Shown here piece after piece: positions 1 to 6,167 of a stretch of DNA of 9,476 nt. Origin of the DNA: Gemmatimonadota bacterium (GTDB lineage Bacteria; Gemmatimonadota; Gemmatimonadetes; Palauibacterales; Palauibacteraceae); contig JAENXO010000064.1 of NCBI GenBank assembly GCA_016649455.1, positions 1 through 9,476 on the forward strand. Reading direction: 5' to 3'. The stretch's first letter is position 1. The number at the start of each line of letters is the position of its first letter. The notes under the pieces were generated by a model. That model did not search any database, was not told where the DNA came from, and saw only the letters and a program-made list of their open reading frames with translations. Made by a program: the position numbers and the translations under genes.

Positions 1-240
1 CCACGGACGCCGGGACTGGGCGTCGAGACCCGTGACTCCGTAGTTCCCGATCATCGGCGCCGTCATCACCACGATCTGGCCGGCGAATGACGGATCCGTG
101 AGGACTTCCTGGTAGCCGGTGAGGTTCGTCGTGAACACGATTTCTCCGACACCTGCTGTTCTGCCGCCCGCCAGCGTTCCGGGAAACCGACGACCATCCT
201 CGAGCAGGAGCGCTCCATCGTACACTTGCGTCAGCGGCAC
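1..240 (-). CDS. carA: Carbamoyl-phosphate synthase small subunit, N-terminal part (runs off left edge)
   Basis: This is the first 80 codons of the glutaminase subunit of carbamoyl-phosphate synthase. The enzyme supplies ammonia from glutamine to the large subunit for pyrimidine and arginine synthesis in the cytoplasm. The visible part is the typical CarA N-terminal domain: ALLLEDGRRFPG near the start, then GEIVFTTNLTGYQEVLTDPS and QIVVMTAPMIGNYGV. The glutamine amidotransferase domain lies outside the window. No ATG is available in frame. I chose GTG at 240 because a GAAGGG stretch lies about 9 nt upstream and because it places the family's LLLEDG strand at the expected distance from the N-terminus. 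TTG at 264 and GTG at 225 are alternatives. The gene is divergent from the RNase H-like gene, with 56 nt between the start codons. Identity is secure; the exact start is not. Confidence 0.93.
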   Translation of the reverse strand, partial: MPLTQVYDGALLLEDGRRFPGTLAGGRTAGVGEIVFTTNLTGYQEVLTDPSFAGQIVVMTAPMIGNYGVTGLDAQSRRPW

Positions 241-280
241 GGGCTCAGTCCCTTCAGGCTCCAACGTGCAAACGGAACTA

Positions 281-296
281 CCCCGCGGGGCGCCCC
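281..296. other. Overlapping GC palindromes between divergent carA and RNase H-like gene
   Basis: CCCCGCGGGG (281-290) and GGGGCGCCCC (287-296) are two perfect 10-bp palindromes sharing GGGG. They fill the space just before the TTG start at 297. The GGGG is also the only Shine-Dalgarno-like stretch for that start, with a 6-nt spacer. The hairpin loops would be only 2 nt if fully paired, so a DNA-level dyad is as likely as an RNA structure. It may equally be chance in GC-rich DNA. Confidence 0.35.
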
Positions 297-893
297 TTGA
301 ACCAGAAAACGGTGTATATCTACGCGGACGAGTCCTGCCTGGGCAACCAGTTCCGTGACCGTGCCCGTCCAGGAGCCGCAGCCGGTCTGATCGAGCAATT
401 CGACGAGCGGCGTGGCTGGCACCGGCGCGACTACGCTCTGTTCGAGCCCGACACTACGAACAACCGGATGGCACTCCTGTCTGCGATCGCCGGCCTCTCC
501 AGCCTCAATCGCCCGTGTACCGTCGTGTTTACCTCGGACAGCCAGTATCTCGTGCGCGGCATGACCGAATGGGTGCACGGATGGGCCCGGAAGGGCTGGA
601 AGCGCAAGGGAGGTCCGATCGAGAACCTCGCTCTGTGGCGCCTGCTGGTCGACGAGGCTCGACGACACCGGATAGAATGGAGCTGGGTCAAGGGACACGC
701 CGAGCACCCGAAGAACGAGTACGCCAACGAACTGGCGACCAGTACCGCCAGCAGTGGAAAGTCATTCGACGGTCTCGTTCCGTCAGGCTTCGAGGCATGG
801 ATCGCCGCCCAGCAGGACAAAGGCCGATTCCCGGAATTCTTCGACCTTCCGCACGACAAGCCTTTCAGCCCGGCAGACCCGCCTCCCGGATGA
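297..893 (+). CDS. RNase HI-like protein lacking two of four canonical catalytic carboxylates
   Basis: The protein has 198 aa and the type 1 RNase H fold. Family anchors are easy to see: YADESCLGN (9-17), TTNNRM (53-58), FTSDSQYLVRGMTEWVHGW (78-96) and VKGHAEHPKNEYANELA (131-147). RNase HI normally cuts the RNA strand of RNA/DNA hybrids using Asp, Glu, Asp, Asp. Here the first Asp (D11) and third Asp (D81) are kept, and His134 of the GHxxH segment is present. The position of the catalytic Glu, normally TTNNRMEL, is Ala59 (GCA, 471-473). The last Asp is Asn144 (AAC, 726-728). About 48 residues beyond the domain form a C-terminal extension; the E. coli enzyme is 155 aa. The reading frame is intact and the substrate-handling segments are well kept, so it is probably a functional, perhaps modified, protein. 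The start is TTG 297; GTG 312 is an alternative. It is the only complete plus-strand gene here and is not part of the minus-strand operon. Fold assignment is strong; catalytic activity is uncertain. Confidence 0.87.
   Translation: MNQKTVYIYADESCLGNQFRDRARPGAAAGLIEQFDERRGWHRRDYALFEPDTTNNRMALLSAIAGLSSLNRPCTVVFTSDSQYLVRGMTEWVHGWARKGWKRKGGPIENLALWRLLVDEARRHRIEWSWVKGHAEHPKNEYANELATSTASSGKSFDGLVPSGFEAWIAAQQDKGRFPEFFDLPHDKPFSPADPPPG
317..346 (-). promoter_or_regulatory. carA: Weak candidate sigma70-type promoter for carA
   Basis: On the minus strand TTGCCC (346-341) is followed after 18 nt by TAGATA (322-317), inside a short AT-richer patch in otherwise GC-rich DNA. Transcription would begin near 310, leaving about 70 nt of leader before the carA GTG. 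The site lies inside the first codons of the divergent RNase H-like gene. The -10 match is only partial, so this is an inference from spacing and composition. Confidence 0.25.
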
Positions 894-898
894 ACGAC

Positions 899-922
899 GG
901 GCCGTCCCCGAGGAGACGGCCC
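899..922. terminator. Shared hairpin between convergent RNase H-like gene and secG
   Basis: GGGCCGTC (899-906) pairs perfectly with GACGGCCC (915-922) around an 8-nt loop. It begins 5 nt after the TGA of the RNase H-like gene and lies 34 nt beyond the secG stop on the other strand, which is the expected place for a bidirectional terminator. A smaller 5-bp hairpin (CCGGG/CCCGG, 943-955) lies directly after the secG stop. Neither is followed by a real T-run, so function is inferred from position and stem quality. Confidence 0.6.
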
Positions 923-956
923 GCTACCAGCCTCTCGCGGTTCCGGGGTACCCGGC

Positions 957-1382
957 TCAGTTCGAGCCGCCCTCCCCCTCTTCCGGCGGAGGCGCGTCGA
1001 CGGGAGCCGGCTGCTCTGCATCACCAGCCGCCGCATCGTCCTGCAGCATGGACGGCGGCGCTTCGCCCTCCGAGTCCAGCACCGAAGTCGGCGCGGCGGT
1101 CGGCGACTGGAATTCAGATCTCAGGATCGACTCGGCCGGGCCCGTGGTGCGGGCCGATATGATCGCCAGGAGCAGCGAGAGGGCCAGGAATAGTCCTCCA
1201 CTGATCCAGGTCGCGCGCGTAAGCACGTTTGCCGCCTGGCGGCCGCCCATGATCGAGTCGGTCGAAGAAGAGGCGCCGCCGAACTCGGCCGCGAGCCCTC
1301 CCCCCTTGCCCGACTGCAGCAGGACGATCGCGATCAGGAACAGCGACAGCAGACTGATCAGAACGACTAGTAAGGTGAACAT
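957..1382 (-). CDS. secG: Preprotein translocase subunit SecG with acidic Pro-rich tail
   Basis: SecG is the small integral-membrane partner of SecYE and stimulates SecA-driven protein export. The first 76 residues are classical: a hydrophobic helix (about 2-22) running into LLQSGKGGGLAAEFGG (21-36), the conserved SecG loop, then a second helix (about 57-76). The remainder, roughly residues 78-141, is a low-complexity tail rich in Glu, Asp, Ala and Pro ending EEGEGGSN. It makes the protein 141 aa, longer than many SecG proteins of about 75-115 aa. With SecG topology the tail would lie outside the cytoplasmic membrane. ATG 1382 has a GAGGA Shine-Dalgarno close upstream. The gene is last in the minus-strand cluster, 82 nt after tpiA. 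The gap-pgk-tpiA-secG order is common in bacteria. It probably has its own promoter (1440-1468). Confidence 0.95.
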   Translation of the reverse strand: MFTLLVVLISLLSLFLIAIVLLQSGKGGGLAAEFGGASSSTDSIMGGRQAANVLTRATWISGGLFLALSLLLAIISARTTGPAESILRSEFQSPTAAPTSVLDSEGEAPPSMLQDDAAAGDAEQPAPVDAPPPEEGEGGSN

Positions 1383-1408
1383 CTGTCCTCGGTTTCTGGT
1401 GTAAATAC

Positions 1409-1432
1409 GCTGCGGGCCTCTCGGCCCGCAGC
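1409..1432 (-). promoter_or_regulatory. Perfect 10-bp hairpin in tpiA-secG gap: 5' UTR stem-loop or terminator/attenuator
   Basis: Both arms, 1409-1418 and 1423-1432, pair perfectly (GCTGCGGGCC with GGCCCGCAGC) around a 4-nt loop. It stands 32 nt after the tpiA stop and 26 nt before the secG ATG. On the minus strand it is followed by GTATTTACACC, which has only a few T residues, so it is a poor match to a classical intrinsic terminator. If the promoter at 1440-1468 is real, transcription would start at its very edge and it would be a 5'-end stem-loop of the secG mRNA. Either reading is possible. Confidence 0.6.
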
Positions 1433-1439
1433 AGGCCAG

Positions 1440-1468
1440 AAGCTAGTGTTTCCGCCCGGGGTCGTCAA
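1440..1468 (-). promoter_or_regulatory. secG: Candidate sigma70-type promoter for secG
   Basis: On the minus strand TTGACG (1468-1463) is followed after exactly 17 nt by TAGCTT (1445-1440). The -35 box matches the consensus at 5 of 6 positions and includes the tpiA TGA stop codon. The -10 box matches at its first two bases and last base. Initiation would fall near 1432-1434, about 50 nt before the secG ATG. It is the best promoter-like spacing I found in the window, but it is a visual match only. Confidence 0.45.
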
Positions 1469-2232
1469 CGCGCTCCGAGTGAACAGGCGCAGATCGACGC
1501 GAATGTCTCGGGGTCCAGGCTCGCTCCCCCCACGAGAACCCCATCCACACCCGGTACGGCCATCAGCTGTTCGATGTTCCCCGGCTTGACGCTTCCACCG
1601 TAAAGGATCACGGCGGAATCAGCGAGCTCTCCACCGCCGCCTCCCCGGATCGCCTCTCTCACGATCTCGTGGGCCTCGCCCGCGTCATCCGGAGACGCCG
1701 TCAGTCCGGTACCGATCGCCCACACCGGCTCGTACGCCCAGGTCAACGGCTCGCCGTCCACCGAGGCGAGAACCGCGCGGATCTGTCGTTCGAGTACCTC
1801 CGACAGCATTCCTGCTTCCCGCTCCTCCAGCGTCTCGCCGATACACACGATCGGCTTCAGTCCCGAATCCAGGATCCGGCAGACCTTGGCACTCACGAGG
1901 GCGTCGTCATCACCGAATTCCCGGCGACGCTCGGAGTGACCGGCGAGTGCCCAGGTCAGCCCCACCTGCGCCGCCATGAGTGCCGAAATGGCTCCCGTAT
2001 GGGCTCCATCGACTTCTTCGTGCACGTCCTGGATTCCGGCTTCCAGGTCCGGTCGCTGCTCCGTGGCCCGGACGAATGCCTCGAGGCTGATCGCCGGAGG
2101 AAAGAACGCGACTCTCCTGTCCGGGTGGGCGGCATACAGAGACGAGAAGCTGCCGGCGAATTCCTCGGCTTCCAGCGGCCCCTTGAACATCTTCCAGTTC
2201 GCCGCGAACAGCGGCTTCGCCCGTGCAGTCAT
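1465..2232 (-). CDS. tpiA: Triosephosphate isomerase
   Basis: This enzyme interconverts dihydroxyacetone phosphate and glyceraldehyde 3-phosphate in the cytoplasm, in glycolysis and gluconeogenesis. The 255-aa protein has the usual length. All catalytic landmarks are present: ANWKM with Asn12 and Lys14, AGHSERR with the electrophile His99, AYEPVWAIGTG with the base Glu168 followed by the mobile phosphate-gripping loop, and YGGSVKPGN (211-219). ATG 2232 overlaps the pgk stop as ATGA (2229-2232). AGGA lies 7 nt upstream within pgk, so translation is probably coupled to pgk. It is the third gene of the gap-pgk-tpiA glycolytic block. A short Gly run (residues 197-201) in the surface region before the last barrel strands is the only slight oddity. 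Confidence 0.98.
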   Translation of the reverse strand: MTARAKPLFAANWKMFKGPLEAEEFAGSFSSLYAAHPDRRVAFFPPAISLEAFVRATEQRPDLEAGIQDVHEEVDGAHTGAISALMAAQVGLTWALAGHSERRREFGDDDALVSAKVCRILDSGLKPIVCIGETLEEREAGMLSEVLERQIRAVLASVDGEPLTWAYEPVWAIGTGLTASPDDAGEAHEIVREAIRGGGGGELADSAVILYGGSVKPGNIEQLMAVPGVDGVLVGGASLDPETFASICACSLGAR

Positions 2233-3437
2233 ATTCCGATCCTGTCGAGAGCGTCGAGCCCGGGTAGCGAGCCCTTCGCCAGATATTCGAGCGCCGCGCC
2301 TCCTCCGGTCGATACATGCGACACCGCCCCGGCGAGACCCGCCTGCCGGATCGCACTGGCCGAGTCTCCTCCACCGACGACGGTGAACGCCCCCTCGGCC
2401 GTCGCTTCGGCCGCCGCGCGGGCCATTCGCACCGTCCCCGAGTCGAATCCGGGAACCTCGAACAACCCCATCGGTCCGTTCCAGAAGAACGTTCGGCTTT
2501 CGCCTATCGCGTGAGCGAAGGTCTCCCGCGTCCTGGGCCCGATGTCGAATGCCGCCCGATCGGCCGGGATGGAGTCGACCGCCACGATCGACGAGAGTGC
2601 CGCATCCGGCTCCCCGGCGTCTGCCACCACGACATCAGTGGGAAGGCTGAGTCGATGCTCGGGACGAGCCAGGAAACCGGCTGCCACATCCAGCGCATCT
2701 TCCTCTACCAGGGAGGCGCCTGTGCCGAGGCCAGAAGCCCGGATGAACGTGTTCGCCATCGCACCACCGATGAGCACGGCATCCGCACGATCCAGGAATG
2801 CCTCGATCAACGGGATCTTGTCGGAGATCTTCGCGCCCCCGAACGCCACGACGAACGGGCGCTCCCGCGGATTCCGCAGCTCGGCGAACGCCATGAGCTC
2901 TGACTCGACCAGGAACCCGGCCACGGCCGGGCTCAGGAGATCCGCGACTCCGACGACCGACGAGTGTTCCCGGTGCGTACTGCCGAACGCATCGTTCACG
3001 AACAGATCTCCGAGACGAGCCAGGCGCCTGGAAAGTTCCGGGTCGTTAGCCGTTTCCCCCGGCAGGAAGCGGGTGTTCTCAAGCAGCAGAACATCCCCCT
3101 CCTCCAGCTGCCGGGTCGCTTCGACGGCCGCGTCCGTGTCGGTTTCCGCCATGAACTGCACCGGTGCTCCAAGCAGCCGCTCGAGAACCGGAGCGAGAGG
3201 GGCAAGCGAATACCGAGGTACGACCTCACCCTTCGGACGGCCGAGGTGCGATACGAGCACAGGCCTCGCTCCGTGCTCGAGCAGGTACCGGAGCGTCGGC
3301 AGACTCGCCTCGATCCGGTTCGCGTCGCGCACCGTACCGTCCTCATCCATCGGGACGTTGTAATCCACGCGGACGAGCACCCGCTTGCCACGGAGCTCGG
3401 CCGGATCCAGGTCCCGCAAGGTCTTCGGTCGCATCAT
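2229..3437 (-). CDS. pgk: Phosphoglycerate kinase
   Basis: Phosphoglycerate kinase transfers phosphate from 1,3-bisphosphoglycerate to ADP, giving 3-phosphoglycerate and ATP. The 402-aa length is normal for the two-domain enzyme. N-domain substrate motifs are RVDYNVPM, SHLGRPKGE, LLENTRF and NDAFGSTHREHSSVVG. C-domain nucleotide motifs are GGAKISDK, GGAMANTF, WNGPMGLFE, GGGDSASAI and the C-terminal STGGGAALEYL. The protein begins with two consecutive ATG codons (3437 and 3434). GGAG lies 2 nt before the first and 5 nt before the second, so 3434 may be the real start, a change of one residue. It begins 10 nt after the gap stop and ends in a 4-nt overlap with tpiA, so the three glycolytic genes are probably co-translated from one mRNA. 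Confidence 0.98.
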   Translation of the reverse strand: MMRPKTLRDLDPAELRGKRVLVRVDYNVPMDEDGTVRDANRIEASLPTLRYLLEHGARPVLVSHLGRPKGEVVPRYSLAPLAPVLERLLGAPVQFMAETDTDAAVEATRQLEEGDVLLLENTRFLPGETANDPELSRRLARLGDLFVNDAFGSTHREHSSVVGVADLLSPAVAGFLVESELMAFAELRNPRERPFVVAFGGAKISDKIPLIEAFLDRADAVLIGGAMANTFIRASGLGTGASLVEEDALDVAAGFLARPEHRLSLPTDVVVADAGEPDAALSSIVAVDSIPADRAAFDIGPRTRETFAHAIGESRTFFWNGPMGLFEVPGFDSGTVRMARAAAEATAEGAFTVVGGGDSASAIRQAGLAGAVSHVSTGGGAALEYLAKGSLPGLDALDRIGI

Positions 3438-3447
3438 CTCTCCGGGA

Positions 3448-4458
3448 TCAGAGGCGCTCGCCGATCCGTCGCGCGAGATCCACGCAGCGGCTCGAGTAGC
3501 CCCACTCGTTATCGTACCAGGAGATCACCTTGACCAGCGTTCCTTCGACCACAGCCGTGCTCAGGGCGTCGACGATCGAGCTCCTCGGGTCACCGACATA
3601 GTCGATCGATACCAGCGGCGATTCCTCGTATCCGAGAATGCCGGCCAGGGCTCCTTCGGAAGCGGCGCGCATCGCGGCGTTCACTTCCTCTACGGTGGTC
3701 GAGCGCTCGACGGTCGCCACCAGGTCGACGATCGACACGTTCGGAGTCGGCACGCGCATCGCCATCCCGTCGATTTTTCCCTTCACGGCCGGGATCACCA
3801 GCCCGGTGGCCTTCGCCGCACCCGTGGACGTGGGGATGATTGACATCGCGGCCGCCCGCGCGCGCCGCAGGTCCTTGTGCGGAAGGTCCAGGATGGACTG
3901 GTCGTTGGTGTAGCTGTGTATGGTCGTCATCAATCCATTCTTGAACCCGAACTCATCCAACAGGACTTTCACCACCGGTGCCACGCAGTTCGTCGTGCAG
4001 GACGCGTTGGAGATGATGTTCTGGGTGGCCGGGTCGTACTTGTCGTCGTTCACCCCAAGCACCAGGGTGATGTCCGGATCGACGGCCGGAGCCGTGATGA
4101 TCACTTTCTTCGCGCCGGCGTCCAGGTGCTTCTGGGCATCCGGCCGCTTGCGGAACAGGCCGGTGGCCTCGAACACGATGTCGACATCGAGATCCGCCCA
4201 TGGCAGATTCGCCGGGTCCCGCTCAGACAGCACGGTGAAGCGCTCGCCATCGATGACCAGATCGTTGCCATCGACGTCCACCTCGCCATCAAACTTCCCG
4301 TGCACCGAGTCGTACTTGAACAGGTGGCCGAGGGTCTTCGCGTCCGTCAGGTCATTGATGGCGACGAGGTCGAGGTCGCCCATACCGCCCTGCAGAGCCG
4401 AGCGGAGAATGTTCCGGCCGATCCGGCCGAATCCGTTGATCGCGATCTTCACCGACAT
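3448..4458 (-). CDS. gap: Glyceraldehyde-3-phosphate dehydrogenase, NAD-type glycolytic form
   Basis: This enzyme oxidises and phosphorylates glyceraldehyde 3-phosphate to 1,3-bisphosphoglycerate. The 336-aa product starts MSVKIAINGFGRIGRN (dinucleotide fold). It carries the catalytic ASCTTNC with Cys154, His181 in TIHSYTNDQ, the DLPHKDLRRARAA segment, RVPTPNVSIVDL and a C-terminal WYDNEWGYSSR. The Leu-Pro pair in DLPHKD and Asn35-Asp36 resemble NAD-dependent glycolytic enzymes, not the NADP-dependent plastid type; that is inferred from family comparison. I chose ATG 4458 over an upstream in-frame extension of 33 codons because a strong GAGGAGAAGGA ribosome site precedes it and the family starts exactly at this point. 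The 111 nt between the comF stop and this start have no convincing promoter boxes or terminator. The unusual room could still hold a promoter for the glycolytic block. Confidence 0.98.
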   Translation of the reverse strand: MSVKIAINGFGRIGRNILRSALQGGMGDLDLVAINDLTDAKTLGHLFKYDSVHGKFDGEVDVDGNDLVIDGERFTVLSERDPANLPWADLDVDIVFEATGLFRKRPDAQKHLDAGAKKVIITAPAVDPDITLVLGVNDDKYDPATQNIISNASCTTNCVAPVVKVLLDEFGFKNGLMTTIHSYTNDQSILDLPHKDLRRARAAAMSIIPTSTGAAKATGLVIPAVKGKIDGMAMRVPTPNVSIVDLVATVERSTTVEEVNAAMRAASEGALAGILGYEESPLVSIDYVGDPRSSIVDALSTAVVEGTLVKVISWYDNEWGYSSRCVDLARRIGERL

Positions 4459-4569
4459 ATTTCCTTCTCCTCGATTCTGAGGGGTCTGACGTGTACGGCC
4501 GGGGCCCATGCGCCACCGGTGAACCAGTACCTTGCAGGGGAAACGGGCCGCGGACAAGCCCTCTCAGAG

Positions 4570-5337
4570 TCAGACTCCAGGAACCCTGGGCGGGGTCCGC
4601 GCGAAGCTTACGGCGCCAGCACACCTGAAACCCGCCGCTCCGAGGGCGGCGGCGCACGCACCGGCAGTGGCGCCAGTCGTTATCACATCATCCACGATTA
4701 CGATCGGAAGCTCCGCCAGTTCGTGTGTCGTGCCGGCCCCGGCGAGGAACGATGGGGCGACACGAAACGCTCCCTGTACGTTCAAGGCTCGATCCGCACG
4801 CCCCGACCGGACCTGCCGCCGGCCCTGCCGCCCCCGGATCAGCACCGCCAGGCATGGCCAGCCGAGCTCGCCCGCCAGCGCCTCGGCGAGGAGCCCGGCC
4901 TGATTGTATCCACGCTCACGCAGTCGGGCCGGGGCAAGGGGAACCGGCACCAGCAGCGCGGGCCCGGGAGCGAGGCGCCGGGCAACCGGCGCCATCAGCT
5001 CTCCCATCCGCGCCGCGAGCGTCGTCCAGCCCCGGTACTTCAGACCGTGCACCAGGGACTCCGCCGGTGGTTCGTGCAGGAACGCGGACTCCGTCCGGCG
5101 AAGCTGCTCGGGCCACGGCTCACATTCGCCGCACCTGTCGGGAGAAGCGAGGTCCGGGAGCCGGGTGAATCCGCACCTCGGACACCTGGGAAGCGGAATC
5201 AGCGGCAGGCGGGTCTCGCACGCACCGCATACCGGCGCCCCGCCGGCCTCCACGGTCACTCCACACGCGGCGCACACCGGGGGCAGCAGGAGATCGAATA
5301 CGGTGGCGGCCAGCCTTACCGGATGGACCCGGATCAT
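4570..5337 (-). CDS. comF: ComF-family phosphoribosyltransferase-like protein with zinc-finger N-terminus
   Basis: The protein has 255 aa. The N-terminal part has four CxxC pairs (Cys22/25, 37/40, 52/55, 69/72), the zinc-binding region typical of ComF proteins, beginning after the family's LLPP. It is followed by the LKYRG segment, RERGYNQAGLLAEALA, and a PRPP-type loop VIVDDVITTGAT (about 213-224). ComF proteins are cytoplasmic and take part in DNA uptake in some naturally competent bacteria; the molecular role elsewhere is poorly defined. The presence of radA, which also affects recombination of incoming DNA in some species, at the head of the cluster is suggestive only. ATG 5337 overlaps the aroE stop as ATGA (5334-5337), so I prefer it to an extension starting at 5364 inside aroE. 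The Shine-Dalgarno is weak, consistent with coupling to aroE. Confidence 0.9.
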   Translation of the reverse strand: MIRVHPVRLAATVFDLLLPPVCAACGVTVEAGGAPVCGACETRLPLIPLPRCPRCGFTRLPDLASPDRCGECEPWPEQLRRTESAFLHEPPAESLVHGLKYRGWTTLAARMGELMAPVARRLAPGPALLVPVPLAPARLRERGYNQAGLLAEALAGELGWPCLAVLIRGRQGRRQVRSGRADRALNVQGAFRVAPSFLAGAGTTHELAELPIVIVDDVITTGATAGACAAALGAAGFRCAGAVSFARTPPRVPGV

Positions 5338-6167
5338 CGCACGGCGCCCTGCAGCGATTCCCACATCGCGTTCCGCACGGCGGGCGGCATCGGTCGGGCG
5401 AGCCAGCGCTCGAGCGACAGAATTCCCTGCTCGAGCAGAACGGCGAGGCCGTCACTGGCCCACGCGCCACGCTCGCGCGCATGCCTGGTCCATCGGGTCT
5501 CGCCCGGCGTGTAGACGAGATCGAGCGCGTACGCCGGCGGGGTAGCTCCGATTTCGAGCGGAAGCGGGTCGGCCGGGTCGAGGCCGAGCGGGGTCGCCTG
5601 GATCACAAGGTCAAATGCACCAGGCTCGATCGGAGTCGGCGCGACCGAAATGGACGCCCGACCGACCGGATCCAGTTGTTCGACGACGGCAGCGGCGCGA
5701 TCCGGGCTCCGGCTGTGGACGGAAATGCCGGCAGCTCCGGCACGAGCGGACGCGACGACCGCGGCGCGCGCCGCGCCGCCCGCTCCCAGGACTAGCACCG
5801 AGGATCCGGCGGGCTGGAAGCCCGGCGTTGATTGCAGAACTGCGAGAATCCCGCCCACGTCAGTGTTGTCTCCCTGCAGCCTGCCGACTTCGTCGGACCA
5901 GAAGCAGTTGCAGGCCCCGGTGAGCAGGACGTCGTCCGACGCAGTGTCGAGCGAAGAGGCCGCCGTCTGCTTGTGAGGTACCGTGACGTTGCCACCCCCG
6001 GAGCGCCCCAGCTCTTCCATCGCGGACCGGACGTCCCCGGGTCGATCCGTCGGCACCCGGACCAGCCTGTACTCCGCTTCCACTCCGAGCTCACGAAACG
6101 CGGCCTCGTGCATCGCCGGCGACAGTGAATGCCGTACCGGATCACCGACGAGACCAAAGATCTTCAC
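5334..6167 (-). CDS. aroE: Shikimate dehydrogenase (NADP+)
   Basis: AroE reduces 3-dehydroshikimate to shikimate with NADPH, step four of the chorismate pathway to aromatic amino acids. The 277-aa length is typical. Substrate-domain motifs are GDPVRHSLSPAMHEAAF (8-24), NVTVPHK (60-66, with catalytic Lys66), GACN (84-87) and GDNTDVGG (catalytic Asp103). The cofactor domain shows GAGGAARA (129-136) and HSRSPDRA, replacing the more usual NRT segment that contacts the NADP phosphate. The C-terminal DGLAVLLEQG (239-248) holds the conserved Gln. The start is GTG 6167, which overlaps the upstream phosphatase stop as GTGA (6164-6167). A GGGA is only 3 nt before it, so translation probably depends on coupling. 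The 3' end overlaps comF by 4 nt. Confidence 0.97.
   Translation of the reverse strand: MKIFGLVGDPVRHSLSPAMHEAAFRELGVEAEYRLVRVPTDRPGDVRSAMEELGRSGGGNVTVPHKQTAASSLDTASDDVLLTGACNCFWSDEVGRLQGDNTDVGGILAVLQSTPGFQPAGSSVLVLGAGGAARAAVVASARAGAAGISVHSRSPDRAAAVVEQLDPVGRASISVAPTPIEPGAFDLVIQATPLGLDPADPLPLEIGATPPAYALDLVYTPGETRWTRHARERGAWASDGLAVLLEQGILSLERWLARPMPPAVRNAMWESLQGAVR

Noticed and set aside
297..893. RNase H-like gene as a pseudogene because of missing catalytic residues
   Set aside because: The frame is intact, and the motifs around both substitutions and the whole fold are well preserved, so decay is not the simplest reading.
893..956. A tRNA gene near secG (tRNA-Leu follows secG in some bacteria)
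   Set aside because: The region is 63 nt, holds only hairpins, and has no TTCRA T-loop or acceptor-stem pairing.
2542..3363. A plus-strand frame of 273 codons opposite pgk
   Set aside because: It is an antisense shadow, with Ser/Arg/Ala-rich random composition and no family motifs.
4570..4600. Short CCAGG/CCTGG stem near the comF stop as a terminator before gap
   Set aside because: The stem is only about 5 bp with a 3-nt loop, lies inside comF codons and has no T-run.
3877..5514. A 545-codon open frame on the plus strand opposite gap and comF
   Set aside because: It is the antisense shadow of two securely identified genes, has no recognisable domain, is rich in Arg/Pro/Gly as expected of GC-rich noise, and crosses the gap-comF boundary.
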